DNA of 64,000 bases from Oikopleura dioica (Eukaryota > Chordata > Appendicularia > Copelata > Oikopleuridae), in assembly GCA_907165135.1 (NCBI GenBank), contig OU015567.1:10545001-10609000 (forward strand), given 5' to 3'. Of this stretch, positions 34,775-47,452 are shown piece after piece (the first letter of the stretch is position 1; each line of letters starts with the position of its first letter). The position numbers and the translations under genes are program-made. The notes beneath the pieces are model-generated. The model was not told the origin of the DNA and searched no databases. It saw nothing but the letters and a program-made list of their open reading frames with translations.

Positions 34775-37573
34775 TTAGAGAATGAAAGAAGTTGGTAATT
34801 TGACACAAGAAAACGCTTTTCTTGCGAGAGGTTCAAGTTCAAGAATATATGAAAGAGTCGCATCTTCGTTGAAATACTCCCATTTATCTTCAGTCTCAAA
34901 TTTTCCGAATATCAGAAGACCATCATTCCAAGGGATCATCGAGTGGGTGTCTCTAGCAACTATTTTTTTATAAAACTTATTCAGCTAAACAGCATATGCT
35001 ATATATAGGGACTATCACGGGAGCGCGAGGGCCCAATTTTTGCTTTCCCAACTACCCTAAATAGTCATCGATTTTTCTTGTTTTTTCAGACAACATATGT
35101 TTTCTTACCTGCTGATTCCAAATATGATTGAAAAATTGGCAAAAAAATATTGAATATTATGAAAAACACGAAATTTATCTTTCAAAGAGGTGAATTATAT
35201 AGACCATGCCTTGCCAGGTCACTCTTTTTTCGATATATTCTCTATCAGACACTTCCCTTGAATCTCTGAAAAAAATATTTTTACTTGGGCGTACTAGCCG
35301 CTTGAAATCTTCAGATAACTAGAGGCATGTCGCAACTCGCGCGACGCGGGGCACCGCGCGAAGGGCCTGGAGCAGCATCGCCCGCAGCGAGGGCCGAACC
35401 TTTCGGTGGAAGGTGACAAAATGAGTGGTTCGATTTCTTGCTGCAAGTTCTTGAGCATTTTGATTTAATGATAACAGCTGTTTTTACTGCCTAATACTGA
35501 TCAAAATAAACTATTTATTCTTATTTCCGCTCAGTGAATTGATTAAGATTAGCGCGCCTCGCTGTGAGACAGCGCTAAAAATAAATGCTTGTTCTGAGAG
35601 CTTTTCAGGCTTATTAAAGGCTTAAATAGTGAGCTCTTTCGAGAAAATATCACGAGAAAGAGGTTTGATGGCAAGATTACTTTATTCAAACCATTTTTGG
35701 AATGAAATAAATAACCTGAAAGGCTAGTATAAGGGGTGCCATCTTCGAAAGTTTGAAGCGCTCTCACGCGCCACCATGTGGATTTATGTAAAAATTAAGT
35801 ACATATTTGGAATCAGCGAAAAAAACTGTACTAGATGATAAATTTTCATAGTTATCGGAGCACCTTGATTTTTCCGTGAAAGTCCCTAGCTATATACTAT
35901 ATGTACTTTTCATATTTCCAGCAAGCACCCATTCGCCAACAGGCTCATCATTTTGAAATCGTAGTTTAAAGACAGCGGTTGACGACTTTCCACCCGCATA
36001 TCCTCCAGAGACGTAAATGAAATTATTTGTCTCAATGGCCATGAAAATAGTAAGAGATCATTAGGTTTTCATGATATTTATCCATGGCCAAGTCATTGCA
36101 AGGGAAGAAATAGCGTCTGGAAGGAGGCGTGTCAACTGCCATCTTCTCCCATCGAAACGGTTGATCTCGACTGCATCAGTTTTTGGGTTTCCTCCAGCAA
36201 TTACCACGGGCTATTTTGTAGTTTTGATGATATTCGAGGAAACGATCATTACCTTTCTCGCAGACGAATCATTTGGGTCGACCAGAGAAACCATATCCGC
36301 TAATGAATGGCCATGCAACATTGTCTCCCAGGCGCTTGTGCTTGGAGAAGACGAGCCAGGAGTGATTTTCCAACATTTTTTCGTAAAGCTGACAGAGTTT
36401 CTGAAATACGCGCCGCAAACAGTACTGAGTTCTCATTTGATAAAAGCTCGTTCTATACAATAAAATATGAACTCTTTCTATAATAAACTCGTTTGCAACT
36501 GCGGCACAGGAATGTTTCTAAATGCTTTAATATAGGATGTTATTGTTTTACTTACAAGCAGATTCAGGGAGATTCCATTGTCGAAGGTCCTCATTTCTTG
36601 CTCGCCACTTCTTATTTCGCTGATAGAATTTCTTTCAATTATGAAGACGCTATCTTTCACAAGAACGCTGCAGTGGTAATACAATACGTTTGATGTTTGG
36701 CCAGCAAGTTTATGATCTTTGCTTAAATTATTACGTTCAAGATGAATTGATATTTCTAGCCTACTTGTATAGATGCGAAAGTTTCATCGTATTGAGATCA
36801 AGTTGGTCAAAAGTGTGAGCATGACCTTCGCCTCCGATAATTATCAAATTTGTTTTATTCTCTTCGCGTTCATCTTCGGTTTCTTCATCTTCACTAACAG
36901 GAGTCATCGTAGAATTCATTATATCGCCATAAATATCGTCATAGAATCGTAAAGTCTTTCTTTCCTGGAGCTTTCTTCTAAGAGCATCTAGTTCCATTTT
37001 AAATACATTTTCTTTTTGCTTCAATTCTGCCTTGAGCGCGACAACTTCTTCTTCAACATTTTTCACTTTTTTATTCGCACGTCTGCTTGAAGTTTTCAGT
37101 GCCTCAAGAAGTTCGGTTTTTTCTTGTTGAAGAATCTCGGTCATTCGACTCTCGGCTTTCCCGATTTGATCACTCACGTCAGGAGCTCCCATTGAGCTTC
37201 CTCTTAATTCATCAAATTTTCTCATTTTTTCCATGATTCCCATTTCATAGAGGCTGTTAAGTAGTGGCATGAATGAGATCATCTGATTCTTAAAAACTCT
37301 CATTTCGGCTCTGAAATCGTCATCCTCTTCGTTGGATGGAAGACTGTCTTCCCCACTGCCCATTTCATTTTCAGAGAATCCTAAGTCTTCTAGTATCTCC
37401 AATCGTTCTTCTAAAGACTCATCTGTCCTCGATAATTCTCGCTCGTTTTCAAGAATATCTTCGAACCGGTTTTCAACTGAGAGTGCAAGTTCGGTCAAAT
37501 TCTGTATGTCATTAAAGTCATCTGATTCCACTTTGACAGTAAATATCTCGAGTTTGGATTTACTATGCCGCAT
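34775..37573 (-). CDS. Coiled-coil plus kelch-repeat protein, copy A
   Basis: Exon 1 (37573-36764) encodes a long coiled coil rich in Glu, Lys and Arg, ending in the first kelch blade (NLIIIGGEGHAHTFDQLDLN). Later exons give further blades: CSVLVKDSVFIIERNSISEI, KCWKITPGSSSPSTSAW, VIAGGNPKTDAVEINRFDGR, FIYVSGGYAGGKSSTA and HSMIPWNDGLLIFGKFETED. The gene stops at TAA 34775-34777. There is no BTB domain, so it is not a standard BTB-kelch adaptor. Coiled coils suggest oligomerisation. It is paralogous to the gene at 37834-40560 with matching exon order. The last intron contains a 0.9-kb MITE. At the junction after SSLAMTWP no GT donor exists although the frame must change. Confidence 0.75.
35006..35888. 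mobile_element. hAT-like MITE in the last intron of kelch gene A
   Basis: The left end TAGGGACTATCACGG matches the reverse complement of the right end CCGTGAAAGTCCCTA with one mismatch. An exact 8-bp duplication GCTATATA flanks it (34998-35005 and 35889-35896). A very GC-rich core block lies at about 35335-35405 inside otherwise AT-rich sequence. No transposase-like frame. It inserted about a dozen bases inside the intron 5' end (in gene sense). Confidence 0.88.
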
Positions 37574-37833
37574 AGTCTATGCGCCTATTGCACTGTAAAA
37601 TATGCTAGCTTAAATCCGTTCCGATAATAGAAAATAACAAAATGCAAGAATCATTTTCCTCTTAGTCTCTCTTTGCAGAATCTTCAGTAAGGCTTAAATT
37701 GATAAGTCAGATGATCTGACCACTGGTCAGTGACTTTGTTTGTTGAAATAGGTAAATTGTTTTTCCACTACTGCTACATGAACTTCAATGAGAATCGAAG
37801 AAAGTATTTTATTGGGAGTTTTTATGGATATTT

Positions 37834-40560
37834 TTAAATAATAAATGTAGGAGAAGCAAGAACATATGAAAAGTGTAGTCTCGCGACGGGCGGAATATCT
37901 AAGAATTCCGATCGAGAAGCATCCTCGTTGAAGTACTCCCATCTATCGCTGTTGGTTTCGTATTTTCCGAAAATGACCAGGCCATCATTCCATGCAACCA
38001 TGGCGTGAGAGTCTCGAGCGACTAAAATGATGAGTTGGCAACATATTCTAGCTTGACTTGTTCTAGTTTTCTCGTTGACCCAGGGATGTTCCGAGGAATA
38101 TAATACAAAGTGCACTTCATTTGAACAGGACGTCTAGCTGACATCATGACCAAAGAATTTCTGTTAGAATGATGATGATTTCTGCAAAACTCACGTTTCA
38201 TACTGCCAGCTTCAAGCCAATTTCCAATCGGTTTATTATTTTCGAATTCAAGTTTGTAGACCTTAGATGACGATGATTTGGGACTTTCGGTATATCCGCC
38301 AGAGACGTAGAGAGTATTTTTGCTCTACTCGGCCATGATAACTAATTTTCTTAATTGAAAATAAAATAAAATTAAACTCCGTGGCCAAGTCATAGCTAGA
38401 GAAGAAGATGCTTTAGGTAAAGAGTTCATTGCTCGCCAGCCTGCTCCATCGTGGTGATTTATTTCAACCTTGTTAGTTCTTGGTTTCAACCCTCCGGCTA
38501 TAACGAGAGGCTTTTCCAGGTCATCAATATAATTTTCTAATTTTAATTTTCTAATTTGAATTTCTTATTGACCATTAACTGACGCAAGGATGGATTTTGT
38601 TCATCAACTAACGAAACCATGGCGGCAGAATAATGCCCGTGAGAGGTGGAGTCCCACGTAAATGTCCTTGGATGATCAGACCCAGGAATTATTTTCCAGC
38701 ATTTTCTTATGGAACTATATTGTCGAGATTGTGGACAACACGCAGTGTTGGGTTGATATTTTCTATAAACATTATATTCCAGTTTTGTCGATTTACTTCC
38801 AGACATTCTTTATAAAATCAAACCCAATTACATGAATGAATACATAAATGTATAAACTAAAAATACCAACAAAAAATAATTTCAACCCTGTCTATAATGA
38901 AATCATTTGCAACTGCCGAACACGAATGTCTCTGAAATAATAGCTCATTGAAAGTCAAACTTGAACAGGCTTACTCGAAGATGAGGAGCAACATCTCGAA
39001 TGCTATGCCTTCTCATTTCTTGTTCCCCGCTTCTTATTTCACGAATCAGATGTCCGCCAATAATAAACATGTTGTCTTTTACAAGTACACTGCAGAAGTG
39101 TATTAATGGATCGCTTCGACTATGTCCATTCAGCGGCTGATCTCTCCTGAAGATTTGAGAGTGAATAATGAAAACTTTAGTCTAATATTGAGAAGACTTG
39201 CCCGTAAATATGTGCAGTTTTCATAGTATTGAGGTCAAGTTTATCGAAAGTAAACTCATAATGGTTGCCACCAATGATGATCAAATTCGTTTTAATATTC
39301 GTTCTCATCGAACATACATTTGCTAAGCACGTTCCACAGTCCCCACAGTGCTCGTCTCGTAGACAGAATGAGTCGGAAATCGAGTCACAAGACAACTCGG
39401 ATTTTAAGCGCTCGTCTTTCGTCGTGCATTCCACGAAACACTCCTTTTCTTCAATTTGGGAATTTGAACTGATTATAAATGGATTTTAAATATATCTTTT
39501 ATGCCTCTTTTGCTTAATATTTTAAATCCATTATCATATTCTTTACACGTCAGCTTGCACTTTTTCTCCTTATCTTCAACATTATTATTGCCAGATGTGT
39601 CTTCCTTCTCTATCGCTTGTTTAAGTTGCTCAAGCTCTTGTTGAACTTTTTCCACACTTCTAGCTGCTCGTCTACTCTTTTCTTCTGCCTTTTCTACCAT
39701 CTCGAGAAGATCCGCCTTCTCTTTTTGAAAGTTTTCTTCCATACGTTTCATTCTCTCTTCAGTTATGAGTTTTGACGACTCTACGATCTCCAAGCGATTT
39801 AAAATCTTCAGTAATTGGCTTTGAATTTGAAAGTTTTGATCGTTTTGCGAGTTTTGCTCGCTTGAGTTTTGCAGTGTCGCTATTTTCTCGTCAATTTCTC
39901 TGAATTTCTCGGTGAAATCGTCATACTTTTCATCAATAATTTTTTCCATTCGAGTCTCTTGCAAAAGCATCTCTCTTTTTGAATTAGCAAAGTCTTCTTC
40001 AAGAGCTTCTGTTTCTTCACCCAAATAGGTAAGCGTCGCGTTGAATGATTCTAGGCTATCTCGTGTCTTCGCCTGATCTTCATAGATGCCAACTTTCAGT
40101 TTACGAAAGTCAGATCTTCTCTCGCCGACTTCTTCAAGAACATCATTCAATGTATCATTAACAGAGTTCAGCTGCATTTCGAGTGAGTTGTATACTTCAT
40201 TTTCGGATTGCACTTCTGCGCGGAGATTTTCGATCTCTTCCTTGATTGCAGTTTCTTTTTCGTTGAGCAGCCCCAGATCCGTTTCGATCTTATCAAACTC
40301 AAGCTGATCTCTTCAGTGAACCTATACATTTGATTTCGAATTAACATAGATATAATATGGGCCCTTTCCCACTACCATTAGCTTCCACGTCAAGAAGTGC
40401 CTCTTCTATAAACTCGAGTTGATCTTCAATAAAAGCGTCTTTTTTCGACAGCTCTAATGCATTACTGTAAATTCCATCAAGCTGAACTTCCACTGACATC
40501 GCTAATTCCTCGATATCAGTAAAGTTTTTCGATTTTGCTTTGATGAGAGGCTCGAATGAT
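37834..40560 (-). CDS. Coiled-coil plus kelch-repeat protein, copy B
   Basis: Tandem paralogue of the 34775-37573 gene. The N-terminal part (40560-40360) resembles copy A (FTDIEELAMSVEVQL against FNDIQNLTELALSVENRF). A much longer coiled coil follows (about 40300-39560). A Cys-rich insert absent from copy A comes next (FCLRDEHCGDCGTCLANVC), then kelch blades: NLIIIGGNHYEFTFDKLDLN, VLVKDNMFIIGGHLIREI, RKCWKIIPGSDHPRTFTWDS, LVIAGGLKPRTNKVEINHHD and AMVAWNDGLVIFGKYETN. It ends SPTFII-stop at 37834. The true start is uncertain: no ATG precedes the first conserved codons in frame, so a leader exon or ATG 40503 must be used. Function unknown. Confidence 0.7.
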
Positions 40561-40868
40561 TACAAACTTTTTTTTCTATAAAAATCACTGATGTTTTGTA
40601 ATCCTCCCCATAGTATCAGACCAGGAATCTTCATTGTGAATTTTTCTCTATCTTTTTATAAATATAAAGAGAATGTGAAGTTCGACGTTATATTTGTTTG
40701 TGTAATTAGCCACGTGATTGATTGGGCCATATTCTTTTATCGTCAACGTTTGCTATTCTTAGACAAGGATGGATGCATCGAATTTTATTGAAGGAGAATA
40801 AAGAATGAAAAGGAAGGATTCAGTTATGATTTGCGGACATGATTTGTTTGCTTTTATGGAGTGTTTCT

Positions 40869-41347
40869 TTAGACGCGGAGGAAAGCGGCGACGGCGATCA
40901 GAGGAAGAGTCATTTCAATCGTGCCAGCACCAGATGATGGCGCTTGGGTCGTGGTTGGAGCCCGTGTTGTTGTTGTAGTGGTTGTAGTCGTTGTGGTAGT
41001 GGTGGTAGTGGTTGGAGTAGTGGTTGTAGTTGTTGGAGTAGTCGTGGTCGTAGTAGTTGGAGTGGTAGTGGTTGTTGTTGTTGGAGTAGTGGTGGTGGTT
41101 GTGGTTGTGGTAGTAGGAGTTGTAGTGGTGGTTGGAGCTGGAGTTGAAGTGAGTGGCATAGTTGGCGGCTCAGTCGGCTCCAAGGTAACTGCTCCCGGCT
41201 CTGGGTTAGGATCTTTTACTGGCTCAAAGAATATTCTACCCGATATGTCAAAAATTTAGCATTATTTCTTGAGCCCATGCCCATGGCGCCTCCCATAGCA
41301 GCAGCATCAGCAAGAGCAAAAGCGGCAAAAACTCGGAAAATTTTCAT
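40869..41347 (-). CDS. Thr-rich mucin-like surface protein
   Basis: Two exons. The first encodes a signal-like N-terminus (MKIFRVFAAFALADAAA). The second has EPTEPPTMPLTSTPAPT followed by about 45 residues that are nearly all Thr with spaced Pro, then a short linker (TRAPTTTQAPSSGAGTIE) and a C-terminal hydrophobic tail (MTLPLIAVAAFLRV) ending at TAA 40869-40871. Dense Thr/Pro implies heavy O-glycosylation; the tail could be a GPI-anchor signal. The Thr array is encoded by a mixed ACN repeat whose complement gives a meaningless Val/Gly-rich frame on the + strand. The exact intron edges near 41200-41245 are approximate. Confidence 0.6.
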
Positions 41348-41967
41348 CTCAAGAAAATTTTCGTCAAAATCTTTGTTAATTCTTAGAGTTCCAAATTCTA
41401 GCATCTCCAGTTTATATCCTGATTGAATGTGATTTTAGTTGACAACTTGTTAGTTTTAGAGATGTTCTCACGGAGGGTTTTATGGAGATAATTGACTTAG
41501 TACAAAACATCTATTTTTATAGAGAGGTACGTCTATTATGATTTCGGTAACCTCGAGTTTAATCCACCAAATTGGTGTTTTCAAATTCAATAATCATGAT
41601 TTCAGCCCTCGAAATATCGAAGTAAATTTATTAAAAATCATTTATTTACAGAGACGTCAAAATCATTTCCTGTCACTCTTTCAATGAAAGAATAATACGC
41701 TGTAATCGTTGAATAAAAATTCAAAATGAGTGATAAAGGGTCAAAATCAGGCATTATTTTTTCAAGAGATATTCTCTGGGGACTCTTTAGCTTGGGAAGA
41801 TCAAAGAATGAGAATAACGAAAAGCAGAAGAACAAAATAATTATAAGAAATAAACAGAAGAACAAAACATAAAATTATTCACAAGTATATTTATTAAATC
41901 TTTCAGACTTAAGACATTAGAATGAACAAGTTGTTTTAATTGCATTTGTTGAAAGAAACATCTCTCT
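41348..41967. other. Intergenic region, no gene seen
   Basis: AT-rich; one - strand 75-codon frame is hydrophobic and unsupported. It probably contains the 3' flank of the forkhead gene and the promoter of the Thr-rich gene. Confidence 0.4.
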
Positions 41968-44115
41968 TTACATGTTGAAAATTGTATTGACATCGCTCTC
42001 CATGCAAATGTCGTCGAGCTCAAAGTTATCCAAGGTTGAAATGCTATCGAAACCTTCGTCAGCAGTGGAAGGGGAGGGATGGGGACTATCAAAGATTTCT
42101 GCAGAAAAGTTTAGCTTTTGCACGAAAATTGATATGAATACCTGAGTTAGAAGGACTGGCGCAGGATGAAAAATCATTTTCAGAAGGTGGTTTTGAGAAC
42201 ATTGCGGAAAAGAGCTCGTTATCACTGTGGCTATCTGGAATATTGTCCAAAGAGATCGAAGGGAGGCGAATAATTGGTTCGACTTTTGGCTCTTCTAATG
42301 ATGTAAAAGTAAGTTTGGGCTATCAAGTTGAAGCTTACTCTTTGGAAAGATGATTCGAGCAAGCTCAGGGAATTTTTCGCAAATGATCAAATCTTGGCAG
42401 AACGAGTTTGTTGCGGATTGTCGGATTTTGTCGAAGTTTGGAACTTGATAGTTTGCTTCAAGTCGTACATTTGGAGGGCAGGTAAGAGAGGGTCGAAAGA
42501 GTTCTGGTCGAACATGAGGCCCTAGAAAACCGTTTATGAGACTCTTATAGAAATAATGTTTTTCGTACATGTTTGGTTATTATCTTGTTTATAATAAATA
42601 TCGTTATTGTTTGATGGAGTCGTATCAATAACCCAGAAAGCACTTTCTCCTCGAGTGTGGTTCGGAACGCGCTTAATTTTGAGTTAGAACTTCCAATCGG
42701 ACTATCTTCACACTGGGTGTAGCGCCCGGCTCGGTCAAAGTCTCACCTTGAACATTTCGTGAAGTGATAGATTGTGACGGATGGAGTTTTTCCACGAGTT
42801 AGTACTGGGACAGCCCGGACCACCGTTAGGACCGAATTCTCGGACATTTCTGAAACTTGTTTAGAAAAAGAAAGTTCATTGGTCAAGTCAATATTTGCAT
42901 TTAGAGGATTACCGTACCGCCCGCCTGTTTGGCTTGTCTATCAGTGATCATATTTACTTCCATACTATTGGGGGAAAATACTGTACTATCGATACTGTAC
43001 TTCAATCACCTCCCTATGCTTTCAAATTAAAAGTTTCAATGAGTTTTAGCTCGTTTACTTTGCATCAAAGTTCGCAAACTACCTCCCGACAAGGGAAAAG
43101 TACTTGCATCGAATCAATGTTTATCCCGCTGTAGCAGGACAAACCTGCTTTATTGATATTTGTCAAACTCTTTGAGAAAAAAAGACAACTTGAAAAATCC
43201 CCTCGAAGTGAGATTCTGTAAATAACGATAACCGGCTTTCATCGGGATGGAAACATATTTAGGTCATTTTGTAGCTGTTTCTTACCGGCTCATCCAGTGG
43301 TAAATCTGACGAAGTGTCATCCTAGAATCCTTTGAAGATTTGATTGCTTCGACAATCAGTTCTGCGTATGTCATTCTACGACCATTATAAACTCCGGGGG
43401 ACTGATTTCCTCCTCTTCGTTGTTTTCTGAATTTTGTAATAGGCAAAAAAAAATGCACCTCACAAACCTGGAGCTGTTGTCATTGACCGAGGGATAAGGC
43501 GAAAATTCGTTGATGGTTGATGATCTTGGGCGGATAACTTGGTGAGTTCTTTCCGTCCGATTGTGGTAGATTTCGTATGATCCGACAGATTGAGGTCTTG
43601 GCTGTTCAATGGGGATTGTAATTTCGTTGTTGGAAGGGGAAGAGCCGGCGAGGTCAGATAGAACGAGAACTGAAAAAATTCCAAATTTGAAATTTGAGTT
43701 ATTCCATACCGAATTCTTCCGTCACATTAGTTGGTTGATCGATTCCGATTTCATTGTATTCAAAGGTTTCGGGGTCTTCTTCGAAAGGCCTGATATAGAA
43801 TTATTAATTCAATGGAACATTCAAGTGCGAGAAAAAATTCTTTTCAAATAAGATGCTCCGCAGTGTCCGGAGATTTTTATTACTTTGATAATTAAGGGCT
43901 GCTCACCCGAAATCAATGAAGGAATCTTCTTCATGGTTGAAGTTTTGTTGTATCTCTTGATCGTCTGTAAATTCTGGCATGGTAGCTTTTCTGTTGTGAG
44001 GTTCTTCTAGCTGAGCGGGGACGGTAATGAAGGGAAATGTAAACTTTGAACCTGGTGGTAGAGGGCTCGGAGGCCAATAGAAATCGTGGTCGGGCGCCTC
44101 GCCAAACGAGTACAC
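41968..44115 (-). CDS. Forkhead transcription factor (FoxO-like, diverged)
   Basis: The forkhead domain is split over three exons. The first part (exon ending at 43286) has GNQSPGVYNGRRM, TYAELIVEAIKSSKDSRMTL and RQIYHWMSR. The second (42849 downward) is NVREFGPNGGPGCPSTNSW then KNSIRHNLSLHEMFK. The third is RVPNHTRGESAFWVID. GNQS and YAELI recall FoxO, while LHEMF and SAFW recall FoxM, so the subfamily is open. Wing 1 contains a Gly/Pro insert. The N-terminus is acidic/Pro-rich (ATG 44115 chosen). The C-terminus is acidic and ends NFELDDICMESDVNTIFN, similar in feel to the FoxO activation domain. The stop is at 41968. The intron inside the domain (42850-43285, 436 nt) is unusually long. Confidence 0.75.
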
Positions 44116-44972
44116 GATTAACTAACTGGACTCCTCGACTAAACAAACGGAGACGTCCACCCCATCAACAGTGTTGTGTCCCTTGCTCGGGCGAGGCACT
44201 TCTGCCCCTGGTCACGCAAGTCCAGCGCCAGACGAAAAAAGCTCTTCCTCGACGCTACGAGGAGGACCTAGGAGTCCTCCAGTCACTGTACTTTTAGGGT
44301 TGACCAAAGTATGTATAAACTTTTGAACTTTCACCAGAATGCTAAGTCGATGTTTTTATTTATAAGGACGCTTCCTATTTTTAAATTCGGAATTGCTTTA
44401 CTATCCAGCTAAGTATCTAAAATTGCAGTGTTCTACTACTTTAGGGATCTAAATATAAGACCTTTCTATTGAAAACTAGTTCCTTTTGCATACCCTAGTG
44501 ACAATAATCTTTTTGGGAGTAAAAGAGGGTCACAACATCCAATCTCGTGTTCATTTGACTACAAGACTAGTAAACAATCTCTGCCAGATTAGGCTGCTTT
44601 TATTGGCTTCGTTAGATTTATGGACAGAGGTGAGGATTAGAACTTTAAAAATGCTGCGACTTCGTCTTCTACGTCTCGCCCATGAAGAATTTCTTACGCC
44701 TGAATTAAGATATTTTAGCCAATTTTAATAAATTTAAGACTAATCAAACAAAATTTGTTCTAACTAAGTTTTGCCAGAACAGTTCTTAAACAGCATGTGC
44801 CCAAAAATCAACGGTTGTCTTACTGTTGAATAACTGTTTTTGTTTTCAAGAGAATGGAGCAACGAAAATACATAACGGGATCTACTTGTGATCACGCGAT
44901 CGACCCTTGGATTGTTTCTATTTATCCAAATACATACAACAGACAGATTCTCATTTCAAAATCTGTTAATAT
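44116..44972. other. Intergenic region, no supported gene
   Basis: AT-rich beyond 44300 with no good exon. A GC-richer part at 44100-44290 lies upstream of the forkhead start and may be its promoter or 5' UTR. Confidence 0.4.
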
Positions 44973-47400
44973 TTATGTTCCCGAGAATAACCGATAGAGT
45001 CGAATGGACTTACCGAATACTCGATCGTTTAAATCGTTCCCCAGGACCGAGTGACAGAACTCGTTGGAGGGCAGGTCCTTCCAGCTTTTCCACCAGGTCT
45101 GGATTGTAATCGACTGATTCTGACATTGGCCTTGGTGGTTTGGATTTGTTCTTGGATGCTCGTAAAACAGGTCGTCGAAAAGCTTCAGGAAGCTCGTCAT
45201 CTTCGATGATTATTTTTGGCTCTGGGGTCTGAAACGGTGAGTTACTTTGTCTATTTATTCGAGAAAATATTACTCGTGGAGGTTTTGGTGGGAGGGGCTC
45301 ACTCTTCGGTTCTTCTTCAATACTGTCAAACGCGGAAATTCTACCAATCCTTTTCTTGGGCAAAACTTTGACGGAATATGGAGAGTTATTGCTTGAAGTT
45401 TTTGTTGGAGACGGTGGTGTTCGAGCTGCTAAATATGTTTTGAAAATAGTTGCGAAATTATTTTACCTTTGGCCACTTCCGCAACTGGCATTTCGTAATC
45501 ATGCGGTTTGATGATCTTACTCGGCTTTTCGCTTACTTCGAATTCTTTCATCTTCGGCGTGTTTGACAAGGTCTTGTAGTCATGTCGAGTCAATCCTACG
45601 TGGATGTCTTCTGGTCTCTCTTGTTCACTTTCTTTTGCATCTTGCTTTTCTTCTTTCTCTTTATCCTTCGTTTTAGTTGCTGCCGATTCTCTTGATAGAA
45701 TTACTGGTGCGGAAGCTCGAGCTTTAGGAACTGGAGCGATTTCAATTTCTTCAGGTTCTTCCTTTAAAAAGTTCATTTTTGATTGTTTTTGTGTCTTTTT
45801 AGCAAGAACGTAGCGTTCACAAATATGCTCTAAATTCTTGCTTGCAGTAAGTCTCGAATTCTGAGAGAAAATTAACCACGTGATGGTAAGCATTGAACTC
45901 GGCCCTGAATAGTGTCGATTGATTTTTTCTCGGGTGGGAGCGGTGGACTTGGCAAAGGAGAAGCAACTGCCAATTCAGCTGGTTTTTCAGGAGGAGGCAC
46001 TTGCGGCCGAGGACTCCGCGGCTTTGTAACTAAAACAATTAATAATTTCGATTATTATTACTTGAGCACTACCTGGCTTTTCTTCTGATTTGTCAGCAAG
46101 ATTTGCTGGAGTATTCTCCGGGGCTGTTCTCAGAATAGGACTACTAATTTGGGCTGGGGCTGATCGTCTTCGCTCTTCTTCCGCCTCGGCTTCTTTCTTT
46201 TTCCTTAGTTTCTCAATAATCTCTTCTCGCCTTTTCAGCGAGCGAAGACTACCAACTCTCGGGAAGAATTTTTCAGGCTCGGTTGTTTCTTTCTCTGGGA
46301 CGAAGCCGGTATCTCTCGCTTTTATTCGTTCGAATTTTCCGTCATTCTTTGGTTTTTCTGCTTCCACTGACGTGTTCTCTTTGCATTCTTCCTTGATTTC
46401 AGCTTGATTTTTATCAGCAGTTGGTTCTTCTCCTGTGATTTTCTTCTCAACATCTTTTATTTTGGCCTCTATTTCTTCGATTGTTGGCTTATTCTAAGGA
46501 AAGTAACACTTTATGATCAACGGTCAAAATTACCTTCTTCTTTCCACCAAAAGTTGATCTTGCCGCATCGTCTATGTTTTCCAGCGCTTTTCTGAAGCTC
46601 TGAAGTCTCATTTTTCGCCTTTCCTTAGCTGGTTTAAGGGCTGTTACAACATCCTCGGGCGACAGATATGACACCGTTGCCTATTTAAATGCATAAAACT
46701 CTACATATACGATTCTAGTGCGCGATTCTACGGATTTGATTTGTGCTGTGTTGTAACTGCTTACTTTGCGGTTCTCTCGTTTTCGTTTCTCCTCTCTTCT
46801 GATGGTGGAAGGAGACGGCTTCGGATCTCCCGTCGAGTCACCCGCTGTAGTTTCCTCTATAATGAGACACAATTTATCCCTTCCCAATTCAAATTAACGC
46901 CTCTGACCTTCTGTTGATGGAGCCTCTTTTTTCAGAGTAGAAGAGTCAGCTGATCCGCTTTCAATTTTCGTGACTGCTGGCAGTTGATCCGTCGCAGGTT
47001 GGGATTCGTCTACGCATGCTTCTTGGAAAAATTATTTTAAAACAAAAAAATGGAAAAAAAGCATACCATTATATGCGGGCTCAACATCAACCGTCTGTGA
47101 CCTTGCTTTTAATTTCTTCTCTGGCGACGAAGGCTTTCCTGGCTTCTCCAACTCTTGCAGTCTCTTCTCTTGCTTTTGCTTGTAAAAAGGTATTAGTCTC
47201 CAAAACTTCATTTTGGACGAAAATTTCAAAATTTGCTGACAGCGGAGATAATTGAAATTCTTCTCGGTCTAAAATTGCGCTACATGGCTACCTGGCTCTG
47301 CTGAATCTCATTGATGAATTGAGTCAAATTATCTATTGCCCTTTCGATGAGTTCTTCCCACTTTTCAAAATGTTATTTATCGGCTTATTGTTTCTATTTA
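44973..47400 (-). CDS. Long charged, low-complexity protein, uncharacterised
   Basis: At least eight exons in one direction with short introns. Content in order: a short helical exon (WEELIERAIDNLTQFINEIQ), Lys/Glu-rich coil (QEKRLQELEKPGKPSSPEKK), acidic/Ser regions, a helical segment (SYLSPEDVVTALKPAKERRK), a strongly charged coil (REEIIEKLRKKKEAEAEEER), Pro-rich stretches (PLPSPPLPPEKK and EPLPPKPPR) and a C-terminal part containing PPRPMSESVDYNPDLVEKLE. Pro-rich PxxP motifs could bind SH3 domains. I do not recognise the family; a cytoskeletal or scaffold role is only a guess. The N-terminus is not fixed. Confidence 0.5.
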
Positions 47401-47452
47401 TTATTCATGAGGATTTTACAAGCTTAGAAAAGTTGTCTTATTTTTAAGAACT

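Noticed and set aside
35335-35410. GC-rich block in the kelch-intron MITE considered as an RNA gene
   Set aside because: No cloverleaf, A/B box or rRNA-like core could be built.
40921-41259. 112-codon + strand frame of almost only Val and Gly
   Set aside because: It is the antisense of the ACN-coded Thr array of the mucin-like protein; composition is explained by the repeat.
42895-43134. 79-codon + strand frame inside the forkhead-domain intron, considered as a nested gene
   Set aside because: No signal peptide, promoter element or family signature; unlike the 28192-28383 nested gene it has no independent support.
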